The position numbers and the translations under genes were made by a program. Positions 35,001 to 45,655 of a stretch of DNA of 64,000 nucleotides are shown one piece after another. Position 1 is the first letter of the stretch. Each line of letters starts with the position of its first letter. Source of the stretch: Drechslerella dactyloides (lineage: Eukaryota > Ascomycota > Orbiliomycetes > Orbiliales > Orbiliaceae); NCBI GenBank assembly GCA_020064725.1, contig JAGTWJ010000011.1:682001-746000 (forward strand), given 5' to 3'. Below the pieces are notes generated by a model. The model made no database searches, was not told the origin of the DNA, and saw nothing but the letters and a program-made list of their open reading frames with translations.

Positions 35001-36945
35001 TGGAGGGAGTTGGACTGGCCGGAGAAGATCATTGATATCTACCACACCCAGATTGAAGATTACGGTGAAGGTACGGCAATTGAAGGCGCCATGATGGAGA
35101 TCATTCGGTTGCGACGAGAAGTGGCGAAGAGGCGCGAAGAAGAGGCGCGGGCGGTTCAGGCTCAGGGGGCTACGAATTCTCAACCTCCGGTGGATACCAA
35201 GGGCAAGCGCCGAAGGAGCAGCAATGTTGAGGATGAAGAAGCCCTCCCGCATAAGAAAGCCAGATCCAGCGAAGACATCGAAATGGAATCGATACCCGCG
35301 GTTGCAGAAGAGGCAGAAGGGGCCAACGAGGCGCCGAAAGAAGATGACGCTGCTTCTTCCTCTAAAGACAAGAACAAGAAGACGCGAGATAGAGAAAAAC
35401 TGACGGTCTTTGCGAAGAATCTTCCTCCCGATATCGACGAGCTGTCGGTGAGGAAATTCTTTAAAGATGTGGGTGCAAACAAACCGAAAAAGAAAACCAA
35501 GAAGAACAGGAAGGATTGATGGCTGATATTGGTTTCGTTTTAGTGCGGGACCATTAACGCCTTCCATATGGTCGTCGAAGCCGACAACGAGTCCGCGACG
35601 GCAAGCGTCGAGTTCCAAAACGCGGAAGACGTGCTAGCTGCTCAAACGCGAGATAAAAAGACCCTGAAGGGCCGGGAAATCGAAGTGCAACTCGGCTACA
35701 ACACTACCCTCTATGTCACCAACTTCCCGCCTACCGCCAACGAAAAGTGGATTCGAGAGCTGTTCAAAGACTGCGGCCCGATCGTAGAGGTCCGATTCCC
35801 AAGCCTGAAATACAATCAGCACCGCCGGTTCTGTTACGCTCAGTTTGAAGCCTCCGAGGATGCGGAGAAAGCAGCAAAGTTTGATGGGAAGGATGTTGAA
35901 GGTTTCACTCTCGTCTCCAAGCTCTCGGATCCTGGTAAAAAGCAGGAACGGAGCGGTGCAGTGTAAGTTATCCACCTGTGGGGCTCTCGGGAAATCTTAC
36001 GCTGACAACTTGCTGGTATTCTTTAGGCACGAGGGTCGCGAAGTGTTCATCCGAAACATCGATTATAGCGCTACGGAGGCTGAGGTGCGAGAGTTGTTCG
36101 GGAAGTATGGATCTATTGATTCCATTCGACTGGTCAGCAAAGGCAAGGGGAATCACTCCGGATTCGGCTTCCTCGACTATGAGACTGCCGAGTCCGCACA
36201 GGCGTCCCTCGAACTCGACGGGCAAAAATTTAAGGGCCGCAAACTCATGGTGGTGATGGGATTGCCACAGGGTGGTGCTCCACCGAGCAAGAAGTCGTCC
36301 GGGAAGACACAACCAAAGGCACCCAACGGTGCCGCTGGCTCACCTGGAAGCGCCACTTCTCCCATGTCCATCACCGTGTCGGAGGCGCAGGATCCTCCGA
36401 ACTGGGAGCTGATTCGACAAAAGACCCTCGTGGTCCTGAACGTCGCTGACACCGTCAACGACAGCAAGATCCGTGCGGCCTTTGAAAAATACGGCTCCCT
36501 CCGGAAGGTCCAACTCCGGCTTGACCACCAGGCTGCGCTCGTTGAGTTCGACGATGTGCAGGACGCGGGTAAAGCGTCGATGGCGCTAGACGGTCTCGAA
36601 ATCGACGGACGAGCCATCCGCTTTGGTGAATATAAGGAAATGTTGAAGATGGGGCCGGAGAAGAAGGCGAAACCCGGCGAGAACCCGTTTGCCAGGAAAA
36701 AGAAGGACCAGGCGCCAACCACAGTCACCAGTATGGCACCCGTCAGGGTCCATCGACCTACACCTGCCGTGAGGGGTGGCAAGACCCGCATGGGGCTCGG
36801 GTTTCGGTCTGCTGCCAAGTCCGAGGCCACTGAGGAAGCGAAGGAAGGCAATACGAAGCCAAAGACCAACGCAGAGTTTCGACAGATGTTGCTGAAGGGC
36901 AAGACGCAGGCGGAAGGCAAAGAAGCCAAGGGAGATACGGCGTGA
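32097..36945 (+). CDS. PRP24: PRP24/SART3-type U4/U6 snRNP recycling factor
   Basis: A nuclear RNA-binding protein that re-anneals U4 and U6 snRNAs after splicing. Five exons, 32097-33911, 33973-34025, 34094-35468, 35544-35962 and 36027-36945, give 1526 residues. Residues 1-400 are disordered, with His, Gln and Pro runs and a tandem repeat. HAT-type helical repeats cover about 440-960 (for example EEMWTEWLHDWE and AWSKYIEWE). A basic/acidic linker leads to four RRMs: KLTVFAKNL (split by intron 3), TLYVTNFP, REVFIRNI and KTLVVLNV. The C-terminal GFRSAA...KTNAEFRQMLLKGK resembles the Lsm-binding tail. HAT repeats plus four RRMs mark PRP24/SART3. The 1526 residues are well above yeast Prp24 (about 440), which lacks the HAT half. 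Confidence 0.95.
32388..32500 (+). repeat. CAG/CAT triplet tract coding poly-Gln/His
   Basis: Imperfect CAG, CAT and CAA triplets within the first exon of PRP24, encoding mixed Gln and His runs. Confidence 0.85.
32628..32849 (+). repeat. Four tandem ~20-residue coding repeats in PRP24
   Basis: Four consecutive units, each beginning SHHPPP(L/I)IP(L/I)RP and ending in a variable 3-9-residue linker such as SVNESPPQ. Units are about 20, 19, 20 and 15 residues long. Synonymous differences between units show it is not a very recent expansion. Confidence 0.85.
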
Positions 36946-37663
36946 AGTCTTCTGCGAGGATGTTCATTTTCTACTTCAATATAGATTTTCATCGGTTGGT
37001 GTTTTACGTGTCTCTACATTGATTGGTTGGCTATAGTTTTTCGTTTCTCCTTTCATCTCTCCTGTTGGCCTATTCTTTTGAGCGGCCATAAAAATACGGC
37101 GGCGAGGGTTGATTTTGTGTGTCTACTTTATATATATTCAATTTTTGACGGGAAGAAAAAAGACACTATCATCATGACGGTGTTTGGGGAGTTTCTTCTG
37201 TTTTTCTTTCTTTCTTATTCTATACATGTATTCTTTGCTCCCTTCTTTTCCTTCTCGATATATACACTACGGAAATGCGGGGGCGGCATGGACATTGTAC
37301 CGGATTTCGCACTTTCCACACCAACCTTGGTATTTACTCATTGTCTGTATCATGTATACGTAGTTTCTGCTCGTCTTTCTCGCGTTATGCTACTGTTATT
37401 GTGCCTTTCGTCTCGCTCTGCGGCACATACGCGGCTACCTTACATACCGGATTACGAATTGTGGACAAAATGTATATTATCTAATATAATCGAAGTGCGG
37501 AGCCAGCGTCTGATGACAGCGTGCTATACGTACTCGTAATCGATATGTGCATGCGACTGGATGACCGTCACCTGCGCATAGTCTTTGTTGCATTATATAA
37601 TATTGATATTTATAACTTGTATATATTTATAGATACGGCGGCTTAACTTGCCAGCTTCTTCTG
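36946..37663. other. Intergenic between convergent genes
   Basis: T-rich and AT-rich shared 3' region of PRP24 and the minus-strand gene. The 170-codon open frame at 37027-37539 is T-rich and starts with a non-ATG codon or weak context; no family recognised. Confidence 0.5.
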
Positions 37664-40164
37664 CTACCCTTCCTTCGACGCTGCATTCTTCGCCGACTGC
37701 ACGAGGAACCGCAGCCGCATCTCCGCCGTCCGCAGCATCAACAGCATCTCCTTATCCGCTGGCGTCAGCGTCTTCTTCTTCTTCTTTGTCACCGCCGCAT
37801 CCGCCCTCTCTCGCCGCGCGGCGATACCCGCGTCGACGGCGGCCTGCAGATCCTCGCTCCATTGGATCCCCTGGTTGACGTGCCACAGCCGGGCGAGGCA
37901 CTCGACCAGCGTGGCCATGCGGACTTGCGATTCGACGTCGTTCCCGCGCGCGTGGTGCGGCAAGTAGCATTCGCGCAGCGCGTCTTCGGTGACGAGGTCC
38001 GAGTGCCAGCCGTTGCGGGGCTGCCAGACCATCGATGTCTGCAGCATGCGGGTGAGGAGGGATGCGCGGAAGGCGATGTCCGCGGCAGGGTAGAGTGCCG
38101 GTGAGGTGAAGAGGATCATCTGCTTGAGCGGCATGGCGCGGATGCAGTCGACGTATTCGCTGTAGAAGCATTCGAGGGTTTCCGAGTCGTGGGCGAAGAG
38201 GTAGGATATCTGCTTGCTGTTAGGCTGTGGGGCTTGCGGTTGGAGGTGGGGGACGTCTGTGGGAGGAGGAGGTAGGTAGAATGGTTGTGGAGGGGTAATA
38301 GGGGGTATATCTGCCGTGCCGTCGAGGCCGGCTGGCGGTGAGGTAATGATGATGTCGAGGGCTGTAAGGTACGGTGATGAGGGGAATGGAGGGGACAGTG
38401 ACAAGTCGGAGGGGGGAGCGGATAGAGAGGAAGAGCTGTCTGAGCGGTTGTCTAGGTCTAGTATTCTGCTGGGGACATTTGGTGTATTCAGACTGCTTTC
38501 GTAGGCAGTCATGTAGAGCGACGATGCAGGTGAGAGGGATCGAGAAGATGACGAGCTTGTTGAATCGCCATCTCTCGTGTCTTCCTCGTTGACAGGCGGT
38601 AGGTCTTCGGTGTTACGGACCGCAACTGGCGTAGAGGGAAGCACCAGATGCTCTTGTGGAGTTTCTGGAGTATCTTCTGCAACGCCAGTCGCCGTTGGCA
38701 CCGGAGATTCGGATGGCTTGCGCTTTCTGCGAGATCTCGCCAGCTGCTCCCGCTCTTCTGCCAACTGCCGCTGCTTTTTCTGTTGGACGAGGTCGCGCGC
38801 CGCACCGACTAGACTTACAAGGGACATTAACTTTAGCCGTATGACAATAGAGTCTATGCCGCCCCAGGCTTCCATGGCATGCTCGTCCGTCTCCAGCTTG
38901 GTCTTGTCATCCGGCTGCGTGTCTCCAGTATGGTGGTCCTCGTCCTCGGATTCCTCTTGGTCCGCGTCGAAGCCGTCGCCAAAGGCGCCCTTGCGGGCGA
39001 GTTCCGCGCGGAAGTCCTGGTATGCCTCTGACGATTCGTCGATATTAAGACGGATGTCCTTCATCTTCTCGGCGTTCTTCCGGATGGCGGTGTAGATGTC
39101 GTCCCGGCGGGGCTTGTTGGTGGAGTGCAGTCCTGAGTCCAGGTTTGCTTGCCAGTCCTTGATCCCGTTGCTCTTTGGCGGCTTCTTCGTCTCCTTGGGG
39201 AAGATGGGCGTCCATTCGTTCCTGGACTTGTCGGACCGGTTGGCGAAGATTGCGCGCACGATGCGCTTGTAGCCTGCCCCGCCGACCATGTTGGGGAGGA
39301 AGCCGATGGTGTTGGCTAGGCTACCTTCGAGGTCCATATCCTCTGGTGTCTGGGCTGCGTCGATACGCTCCTGGAAGTCTGCCAGCAGAGTCTCCAGGAG
39401 GAGATCTAGGAAATCTTTCCAGAGGTCCCAGCGCTTCGGATGGCGGCAGGAGCAGACCATCGCCCAGCCGATGACTGCCCAGATGTCATCGCTGAGCCGG
39501 AACAAGCTTTCCTCGTTGGCGATGGGCAGGTTTGCGAATGGTGCGGTGTCGATATCGGCGGCTGCCGCACGCTTGCCCCGCCGTCCTACGGCACCGGTCT
39601 TTGCTACGTTCCTGTTGCGCATCCGACGCGTGGTGTTGGCCTCATCGTCGGAGGCGGCGGCGCCATCGATGGACCGTTTGAACCTCCAAGCTTGCTGTAG
39701 ACGGCAGTTGGTGGGGCCTGCCAGGCGAGTGATCGTGCGTATATAGCGTGATGCTCTTAGTGCCGCGTCGAGCTGAAGGGTGCCGGTCCTGCGCGTGGTG
39801 AAGGCGGGGTGCAGGGATATCGTGGTTAATATCGATAGGACCTCTGGCGGGGGGATGGCGACGTCCTTCTTCGCGCCCGGCTTGGCTGGCGTGGAGATAC
39901 CGGCGTAAGATACCTGGCAGAGCAGGTCGATCGCCTTCGTGTCTAGAGGTAGCAGCGGCGGACTTGACTGTCAGCGAATTGCTCTCAGCATTATTAGCTG
40001 ATGCAACAGCAGAGAAGGAAGGCTTGCGTACTCATTCCCTCTTCGAGAGAGATGGCGACCGCGCGCTGGAGGTCTCTGTGGAAGTCCTTGGGTTCGACGG
40101 TAGCCCTGGTCCCAAAGGAAGGGACGGTTCCGCCAGATTCATCGAGATCCATGGTGTCAGTCAT
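37664..40164 (-). CDS. Conserved-looking fungal protein of unknown function
   Basis: I do not recognise this 803-residue protein. Two exons on the minus strand, 40164-40032 and 39942-37664, join with matching phase (donor GTACGC, acceptor CTCTAG), creating Gly-Met-Asn-Thr-Lys across the junction. The ATG at 40164 is directly preceded by an in-frame TAG. Residues 45-310 look helical, rich in Leu and Trp (for example IWAVIGWAMVC and WDLWKDFLDLLLE), like a HEAT-type solenoid. A charged linker with an acidic patch (DADQEESEDEDH) and a predicted coiled coil (QQKKQRQLAEEREQLARSRRKRK) follows. A Ser/Pro-rich disordered part comes next, then a second helical part near the C-terminus. KRKPSES is a possible nuclear signal. 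No catalytic motif is visible. Function unknown. Confidence 0.78.
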
Positions 40165-40775
40165 CTAGGCCGTGATAGGTCGTCGGCGGTCCTACTGGGA
40201 GAGCACTTTGTATCCGGAAGAGACGGTGGTGTGTCTACAGGCATCGTCAACCAGTGTTTCGAGAAGCGTGGAGGTAAGGTGGGATGAAGATGCGGCGTGG
40301 ATGGTGTTCACAGAGAAGGGGCTTTGTGGCGAGAGAACAAAGAAGCGGCGCAACAGCTGTTGCAGGCAACATAGTATCATCAAAAAGTATCACCACACAC
40401 ACGTGCACAGCGAAATTGGTCAATGAGACTGTCTATAATCTATCTAACATCCGCGCGAATAGGCCGGGAGCTAGTCATCAAAGAGGTGTACAGACGCTAA
40501 ACAGCAAGAACAAGAAAGAAGACACCTGACGGCCGCGCATCATCCTCCTCTTCCCTACACCTTCCTGCCATCTTCCCATCCAAGATCAGAGTCTGGACAT
40601 GTACGTATGCATACACCAACGATCATCCACCGAACCAGCCTTGAGACGCGCGAATTTGACTAATGTTTCTTTGTTCACCGGGTGGGAGAAGGGACAAGGG
40701 AGAGCGAGAGAGAATAGCAGAGCCGGGCCGAGAAAGGCGGGTATGCCATTGTCAAGTTGGACCTGCTCGAGACCC
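40165..40775. other. Intergenic between tandem minus-strand genes
   Basis: Promoter of the unknown 803-residue gene and 3' region of MBF1. No gene seen; plus-strand frames here are under 110 codons. Confidence 0.5.
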
Positions 40776-41341
40776 TTACTTGGATGACCCACCCGCCTTC
40801 TTGGGTCCCAGCGGAGACCCGATGTCCTTTCCACGCAGCTTGACGCCCAACGCCCGCTCCAGCTTGGCAAGCACCTGCTGGGAGGGGATGGCCCGGCCGC
40901 TTTCGTAGTCGTTGATGACGGACGGCTTCTCGTTGATCTTGGTGGCGAGGTCCTTCTGGGTCATCGGCGGCTCCTTGGCCTGACGGGCCTGTGACATGGC
41001 CTTGCCGACATCGACGGAAATCTTGTTGATCTTGCCAACGTCGTCTTCGCGGTCGACCTGGAGGTTCTACGTTAGCTGTCCGTCGTCTTCCTGTGTCCAT
41101 CGGAGAGAAAGAAAAAATCTTTCTCCCGGCCGAGAGTGGGTCGTACCTTGGTGAGATGCTGGCCTTCAGGCGTACTCCCCTTGTTGCCGCCGCCAGAGTA
41201 CTTCTTCTCAGTGGAGACGACGGCGCCGGCGCGTCGGGCAGCGTTGATCTCAGAGGTGGTCCGGGCGACTCTTTCTCGCGGGCCACCGCCGCTGCGAGAG
41301 CCGACGCCGATGGAAACGTGCGAGTTCCATTCATCAGACAT
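40776..41341 (-). CDS. MBF1: Multiprotein bridging factor 1
   Basis: A transcriptional coactivator that links bZIP activators such as Gcn4 to TBP and also acts at collided ribosomes to limit frameshifting. Two exons on the minus strand, 41341-41147 and 41066-40776, with an 80-nt intron (donor GTACGA, GCTAAC branch, acceptor GTAG), give 161 residues, near the usual 150. The N-terminal MBF1 domain (about 1-75) begins MSDEWNSHVSIG. The C-terminal Cro/C1-type helix-turn-helix (about 95-150) contains MTQKDLATKINEKPSVINDYESGRAIP and LERALGVKLRG. It is divergent from the ACC deaminase gene across about 530 nt. Confidence 0.97.
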
Positions 41342-41869
41342 GGTTGCGAATGCGAGTTGATGCTTTGACAGCAGCTGCTGGTGGATGAAAGGTAGAAGAT
41401 GGGGACGGTAAGCTGGTAGCGGTGATGGTAGTGGTAGATGGTTGAGTGAGAGAGTAGATGGAAGGACGGAGAAGGGGGTCGAGTCTGTTTTTTATAGCTG
41501 GCCTGCTTCGCCGCGATGACTCTTCGCCCCAAACCAACCTCCTGTCGCAGAGTCAGCTATCCCCGACGACGCCCCGAGCACCGCCCGCATCACGACATTG
41601 CAGCCGACATTGAGGCAGAGACTGCTGCGAAGCTTGCAGGACGCATCGAGGTCGATTGAGGTCACCTTCGAGATACTATGACGCTGGTGAGAGGCCGTCG
41701 AGCAGCCGCTGGTTACACCACCAACCGGCCAGCAGCTGCCCGACGGACAACTGCGACAGGCTCTCCGATGGCTTCCATCTACCGTCCAATCTCACATCCA
41801 TAGCGAAGAAGGCCATCTCCTTCACCTCCCACCGTCTCTCCAGTTGCATCAGCCGACATTGAATTCACA
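41342..41869. promoter_or_regulatory. Divergent promoter of MBF1 and ACC deaminase
   Basis: About 530 nt between two divergent start codons, so it must hold both promoters. CT-rich stretches approach each gene. No specific operator is identified. Confidence 0.6.
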
Positions 41870-42934
41870 ATGGTGGACCTTCCTGAGCCCTTCGCCTCCA
41901 TCCCGCGCCACAAGCTCACTCTCGGGCCCTCCCCAATCCACCTCCTCCCTCACATCTCCGCTGACCTGTCCACCCGCATCTACGCCAAGCGCGAAGACCT
42001 CAATTCCGCGCTGGCCTTCGGCGGCAACAAGACCCGCAAGCTCGAGTACCTCCTCGCCGAAGCTCTCGCCACACACTGCACAACCCTCGTCTCCATCGGC
42101 GGCGTCCAAAGCAACCACACCCGCCAGGTCGCAGCTGCCGCCGCCTCCGCGAATCTCAAATGCCGTCTGGTACAAGAACACTGGGTCGACTACCCGGACA
42201 CCCATGGCGTCTACGGTCTCGTTGGCAACATCCAGCTATCGCGTATGATGGCCGCGGACGTCATCCTCGACGACTCGTCGTTTGGCATCGGGCATAAAGA
42301 GACGTTGAAGCGAGTCTTCGACGAGTGTATGGGTGCCAGCGAGAAGCCGTACTACATCCCTGCGGGCGCGAGCGACCACCCGCTCGGTGGGCTGGGTTTC
42401 GCGCGCTGGTGCTTCGAGGTGCGCGAGCAGGAGCGCGAGATGGGCGTCTTTTTCGACACTATCGTCGTCTGCGCGGTGACCGGGTCGACAATGGCGGGTA
42501 TGGTCGTCGGGTTCAAGCTGCTGGAGCGAGCGTACCCTGGCGACGGCAAGCGTAGACTCATCGGTATCGATGCGTCCGCAAAACCAGCGGAGACGCGCGC
42601 GCAGGTGCTCAAGATCGCACGGGAGACTGCAGTGAAGGTTGGCTTGAAGGAGAGTGATATTACAGAGGCAGACGTGGTCCTCGACGAGCGGTACCATGCA
42701 GGTGTCTACGGCATCCCAGATGCGCAGACGCTCGAGGCGATCGAGTATGGCGCTAGGATGGATGCGTTCATTACAGATCCGGTGTACGAGGGGAAGAGTC
42801 TTGCAGGCATGGTCGATATGATCAGGAAGAGGGAGATCAGCGGCGGGAACGTCCTGTACGCACATCTCGGTGGCCAGCTGGCGCTGAACGCCTACCCGAA
42901 CATGAAGGAGGTTCTGGGCGGAAAGCAAACTTGA
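41870..42934 (+). CDS. acdS: 1-Aminocyclopropane-1-carboxylate (ACC) deaminase
   Basis: A PLP enzyme that opens ACC, the plant ethylene precursor, to 2-oxobutyrate and ammonia. A single exon encodes 354 residues, slightly longer than the usual 340. PLP Lys54 sits in AFGGNKTRKLEYL and Ser81 in GGVQSNHTRQ. The pair that separates true ACC deaminase from D-cysteine desulfhydrase is of the deaminase type: Glu307 in DPVYEGKS and Leu333 in YAHLGG. There is no targeting sequence, so it should be cytosolic. It is the only clearly complete multi-hundred-codon gene here without an intron. In fungi the enzyme may serve in plant interaction or use ACC made by the fungus; that is inference. Confidence 0.95.
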   Translation: MVDLPEPFASIPRHKLTLGPSPIHLLPHISADLSTRIYAKREDLNSALAFGGNKTRKLEYLLAEALATHCTTLVSIGGVQSNHTRQVAAAAASANLKCRLVQEHWVDYPDTHGVYGLVGNIQLSRMMAADVILDDSSFGIGHKETLKRVFDECMGASEKPYYIPAGASDHPLGGLGFARWCFEVREQEREMGVFFDTIVVCAVTGSTMAGMVVGFKLLERAYPGDGKRRLIGIDASAKPAETRAQVLKIARETAVKVGLKESDITEADVVLDERYHAGVYGIPDAQTLEAIEYGARMDAFITDPVYEGKSLAGMVDMIRKREISGGNVLYAHLGGQLALNAYPNMKEVLGGKQT

Positions 42935-43218
42935 ATCCGTATCCCATTGCACACGTGAAAGAGGGGCAGCGATGCATGCATTTATTGGTTCTACGCCTCG
43001 TCTGCAGCTAGTCTACTCCAGCCTTCTACCCTTCCAAACTTCTGATGTCTATAACAGGCACACAAAGACCAGGCAATTCTAGGCAATTCTAAAAAACTCT
43101 CGTCTATCATGATGCAGAATAACCGCTGCAAATCCCAGAGCACTCAAGAATAATTCCTAGCCCTCACTATGAAATCTGAGCCAAATTTCGGAAAGAGACG
43201 GCATTTCCTGACGGAGTT

Positions 43219-44648
43219 CTAATCCTTCGGTTTGCCATCGTCCGTTGGCGGATGTTCAAAGTTGTACGGCAGGCCTGAGACTGGCTGTGGGAATTTGATC
43301 TTATCCTTGTAATCCGGCCGAAGCTTTGCCTTGACGATGATGGGTATCATGACACTTGTCGTAAGATGGAATATTCTGTGTCCGGTGACTGCGCAACAAC
43401 GAGACGTTAACTCGTATTTCACGCCAAGTAGGGTTAGAATGGGTACATACTCCTCAAAATGGATCGGAGGCACCCGCTGTGCGCGGTGATGCTGATAAAT
43501 GTCTCGCCGTCCCTCAGGAAAATGTCGTCTATGGTGTCTCGGAGTCGGCGGTCCATAGATCCACCTGGCGATTCATCCTCTCGCCGGTCCGTCCAAATGT
43601 TATCCTCATCAGACATACCGTCCTCTACGTCGATGAACTTGAATTCCTGTTTGACCTCGGGCATGGACCCACGCATATCGCACCAGTGGCGGCCGATGGT
43701 CTCGCGCAGGTTCTCGCGGACGGTGACGCGCGGGGCGTCTGGGAGGTGGAGAACGAGGTCCTTCCAGGTGACTTCGAGAGTGCGGAGTGCGCGGGTAAAT
43801 GGCGATGCGTAGAATTTCTGTGGCAGTGCGCCGGCGTGGGAGAGACCGTATTTGTGGATCTGATCTTTCCAGATTTTGTTGATAACGGCGGCCTCGTCAA
43901 TACCAACTGGTGTAAGATCCGGGTCGGGGCCCTGGTGAAGTATAGTCGACGGTCAGGGAACATAACATCATACAGAGCGAATTGATACGCCGGTGGTCAA
44001 ATCATCAAGGGTGGATGCGTGTATACCAGCCTGAGACCATCGTACTCCTTCAGCAATGAAATTCTCTTGTTCCATTCCTCTTGGCCGTAATGTTCGACTA
44101 AAAGATAAACTGTGAGTATAGGAGACAAATTGTGAGGGCGTAGGGCGGTGTATATGCGTGGTCACTTACTGATCTGGTTGTGTGGGCCTGTACGATAGAA
44201 TGATGTCAATTGTCAACCCTGCTACTTGTACTCGATCGATCACGCAGCATACGGGCTAAATATGCCGTCCGGCTGGATCGAGATGGCAGGCTGGCGGTAT
44301 GTCTGTACCTTTACCGTGTCTCGCGAGATAGAAGACCTTGTATGTCTCGTCCGGAGCCGCGTGCTCGTTCAGCTCGCTGACCTTTTTGACCAGGGCGTGC
44401 CAGTCCGGCTCGTCCTTGGAGTTGAACAGCATAAGACCAAAGTTCTTTTCATGCTGCAGAGCTCAAGAGTCATCGTTAGCAGCGCTAGTGGTAAAGATCT
44501 AGGCCGATAACGCCCGAGTATGGTAACTTACGTAGCGGTTGTTGAACTCGTCGTGGTCGATTAGGTACTCGGGTAGGCTCTGGGCGAACAGGCCCCGTTC
44601 GACGGAGTAGTCGAAGATCTCGTCCCGGCCAGAAACCAGGTACTCCAT
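43219..44648 (-). CDS. Histidine phosphatase superfamily (phosphoglycerate mutase-like) protein
   Basis: A branch-1 histidine phosphatase resembling the yeast PMU group. The substrate cannot be told. Six minus-strand exons: 44648-44532, 44453-44309, 44187-44170 (18 nt), 44097-44027, 43931-43451 and 43388-43219, giving 333 residues. The catalytic motif FYLARHGKGPHNQ is rebuilt across exons 2 and 3. Using the second of two adjacent donors (GTACAG, not GTAAAG) keeps the usual R-H-G-x-G-x-H-N spacing. Later motifs are DPDLTPVG, FYASPFTRALRT and the second catalytic histidine in ITAHSGCLRSIL. The C-terminus GHRIFHLTTSVMIPIIVKAK closes the fold. Phases agree throughout. A true glycolytic mutase is unlikely, given the different motif context. 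Confidence 0.86.
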
Positions 44649-45655
44649 TGCGGGCGAGTGCTGATGCTACGGGGATATAGATCCGTCTGTGTCTACTTAG
44701 GTAGGCTTGATGGAGCAAGGAGCGATCGGGTGATGTTTCAGTCGCCGAACAGGACTGGAGGCCGTTTTGGGTGGAGCACTGGTTTTATACGTGCACGTAC
44801 AATGTGATTATGTTCAACTTGCGGGGATCGAATCGGATTGGCTGCTTCGTCCAATGCAGGATCGAGTTTCGGGAAGATCTGATGCGGATGTACTGCCCAG
44901 CGCGGGCTGCCCGCAGAGGTACATGTCCATCATGCAGTCTCGGGGACGTGCGTCGAGGTCCGAATCCGAATCCGAATCCGAGTGGTGGACTGGCGGTGTC
45001 AATCTGCGGCCGCGGGGCACGGCGCAACTCCGGCGCTATCGATACCGCCAGCGGGCGGACATCCATGTCGACACAGGCTGAATCCAAATCACGACAAGCA
45101 CCAAGAAGTGTAGGGCTAATGCGCCATGACATAGTAGTGCCCGTAGCGGAGTCTTTCGCGCAGATGCGCATTAGGACGCATTCCGGGGACGGATAGAAGG
45201 ATGAGATGGAAGCTGCAGTCCCCGGCTGCCGGTCCGTCGCATGACCCGTCATCCGTTTATAAGCCTGCCCCCAGCGCAGCCTTGGACAGGAATAATATAT
45301 CGCATCGCAGAGAACACCAGATCTTGTGCTGCTTCCCCGCATCTGCATCTACATCCATCTGCATCGTCCGTCGTCGTATCGATATCTCGTCCCTGCTCCT
45401 TCTAGCCTCTCACCGCCCCGGTGCCTGTCCTGCGCGATCGATCGATCGAGCTAGCCTCCCTCCCTGCCTGCTTGCCTTGCAGCTTTCACGTTCCTCGGCC
45501 GGCCTCGACGCTGCTAGCCCAGCGGATATCAAGAACCTCGGATAAACCCTCAACCCTCTTCCCCGCGAAGAAAAAAAAAAAATCCCAGTCGTCCGAGGCG
45601 CCGACTGTTATAAGCAAAAGATCATCTCCCCGTGGTTCTCTTTCTCTTCTTCCAC
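44649..45655. promoter_or_regulatory. Divergent promoter region of histidine phosphatase and IDP
   Basis: About 1 kb between divergent starts. It contains a (TCCGAA)n run at 44959-44981, a GATCGATC repeat near 45437, and a CT-rich leader with an A-tract near 45570-45583 before the IDP start. No coding sequence supported. Confidence 0.55.
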
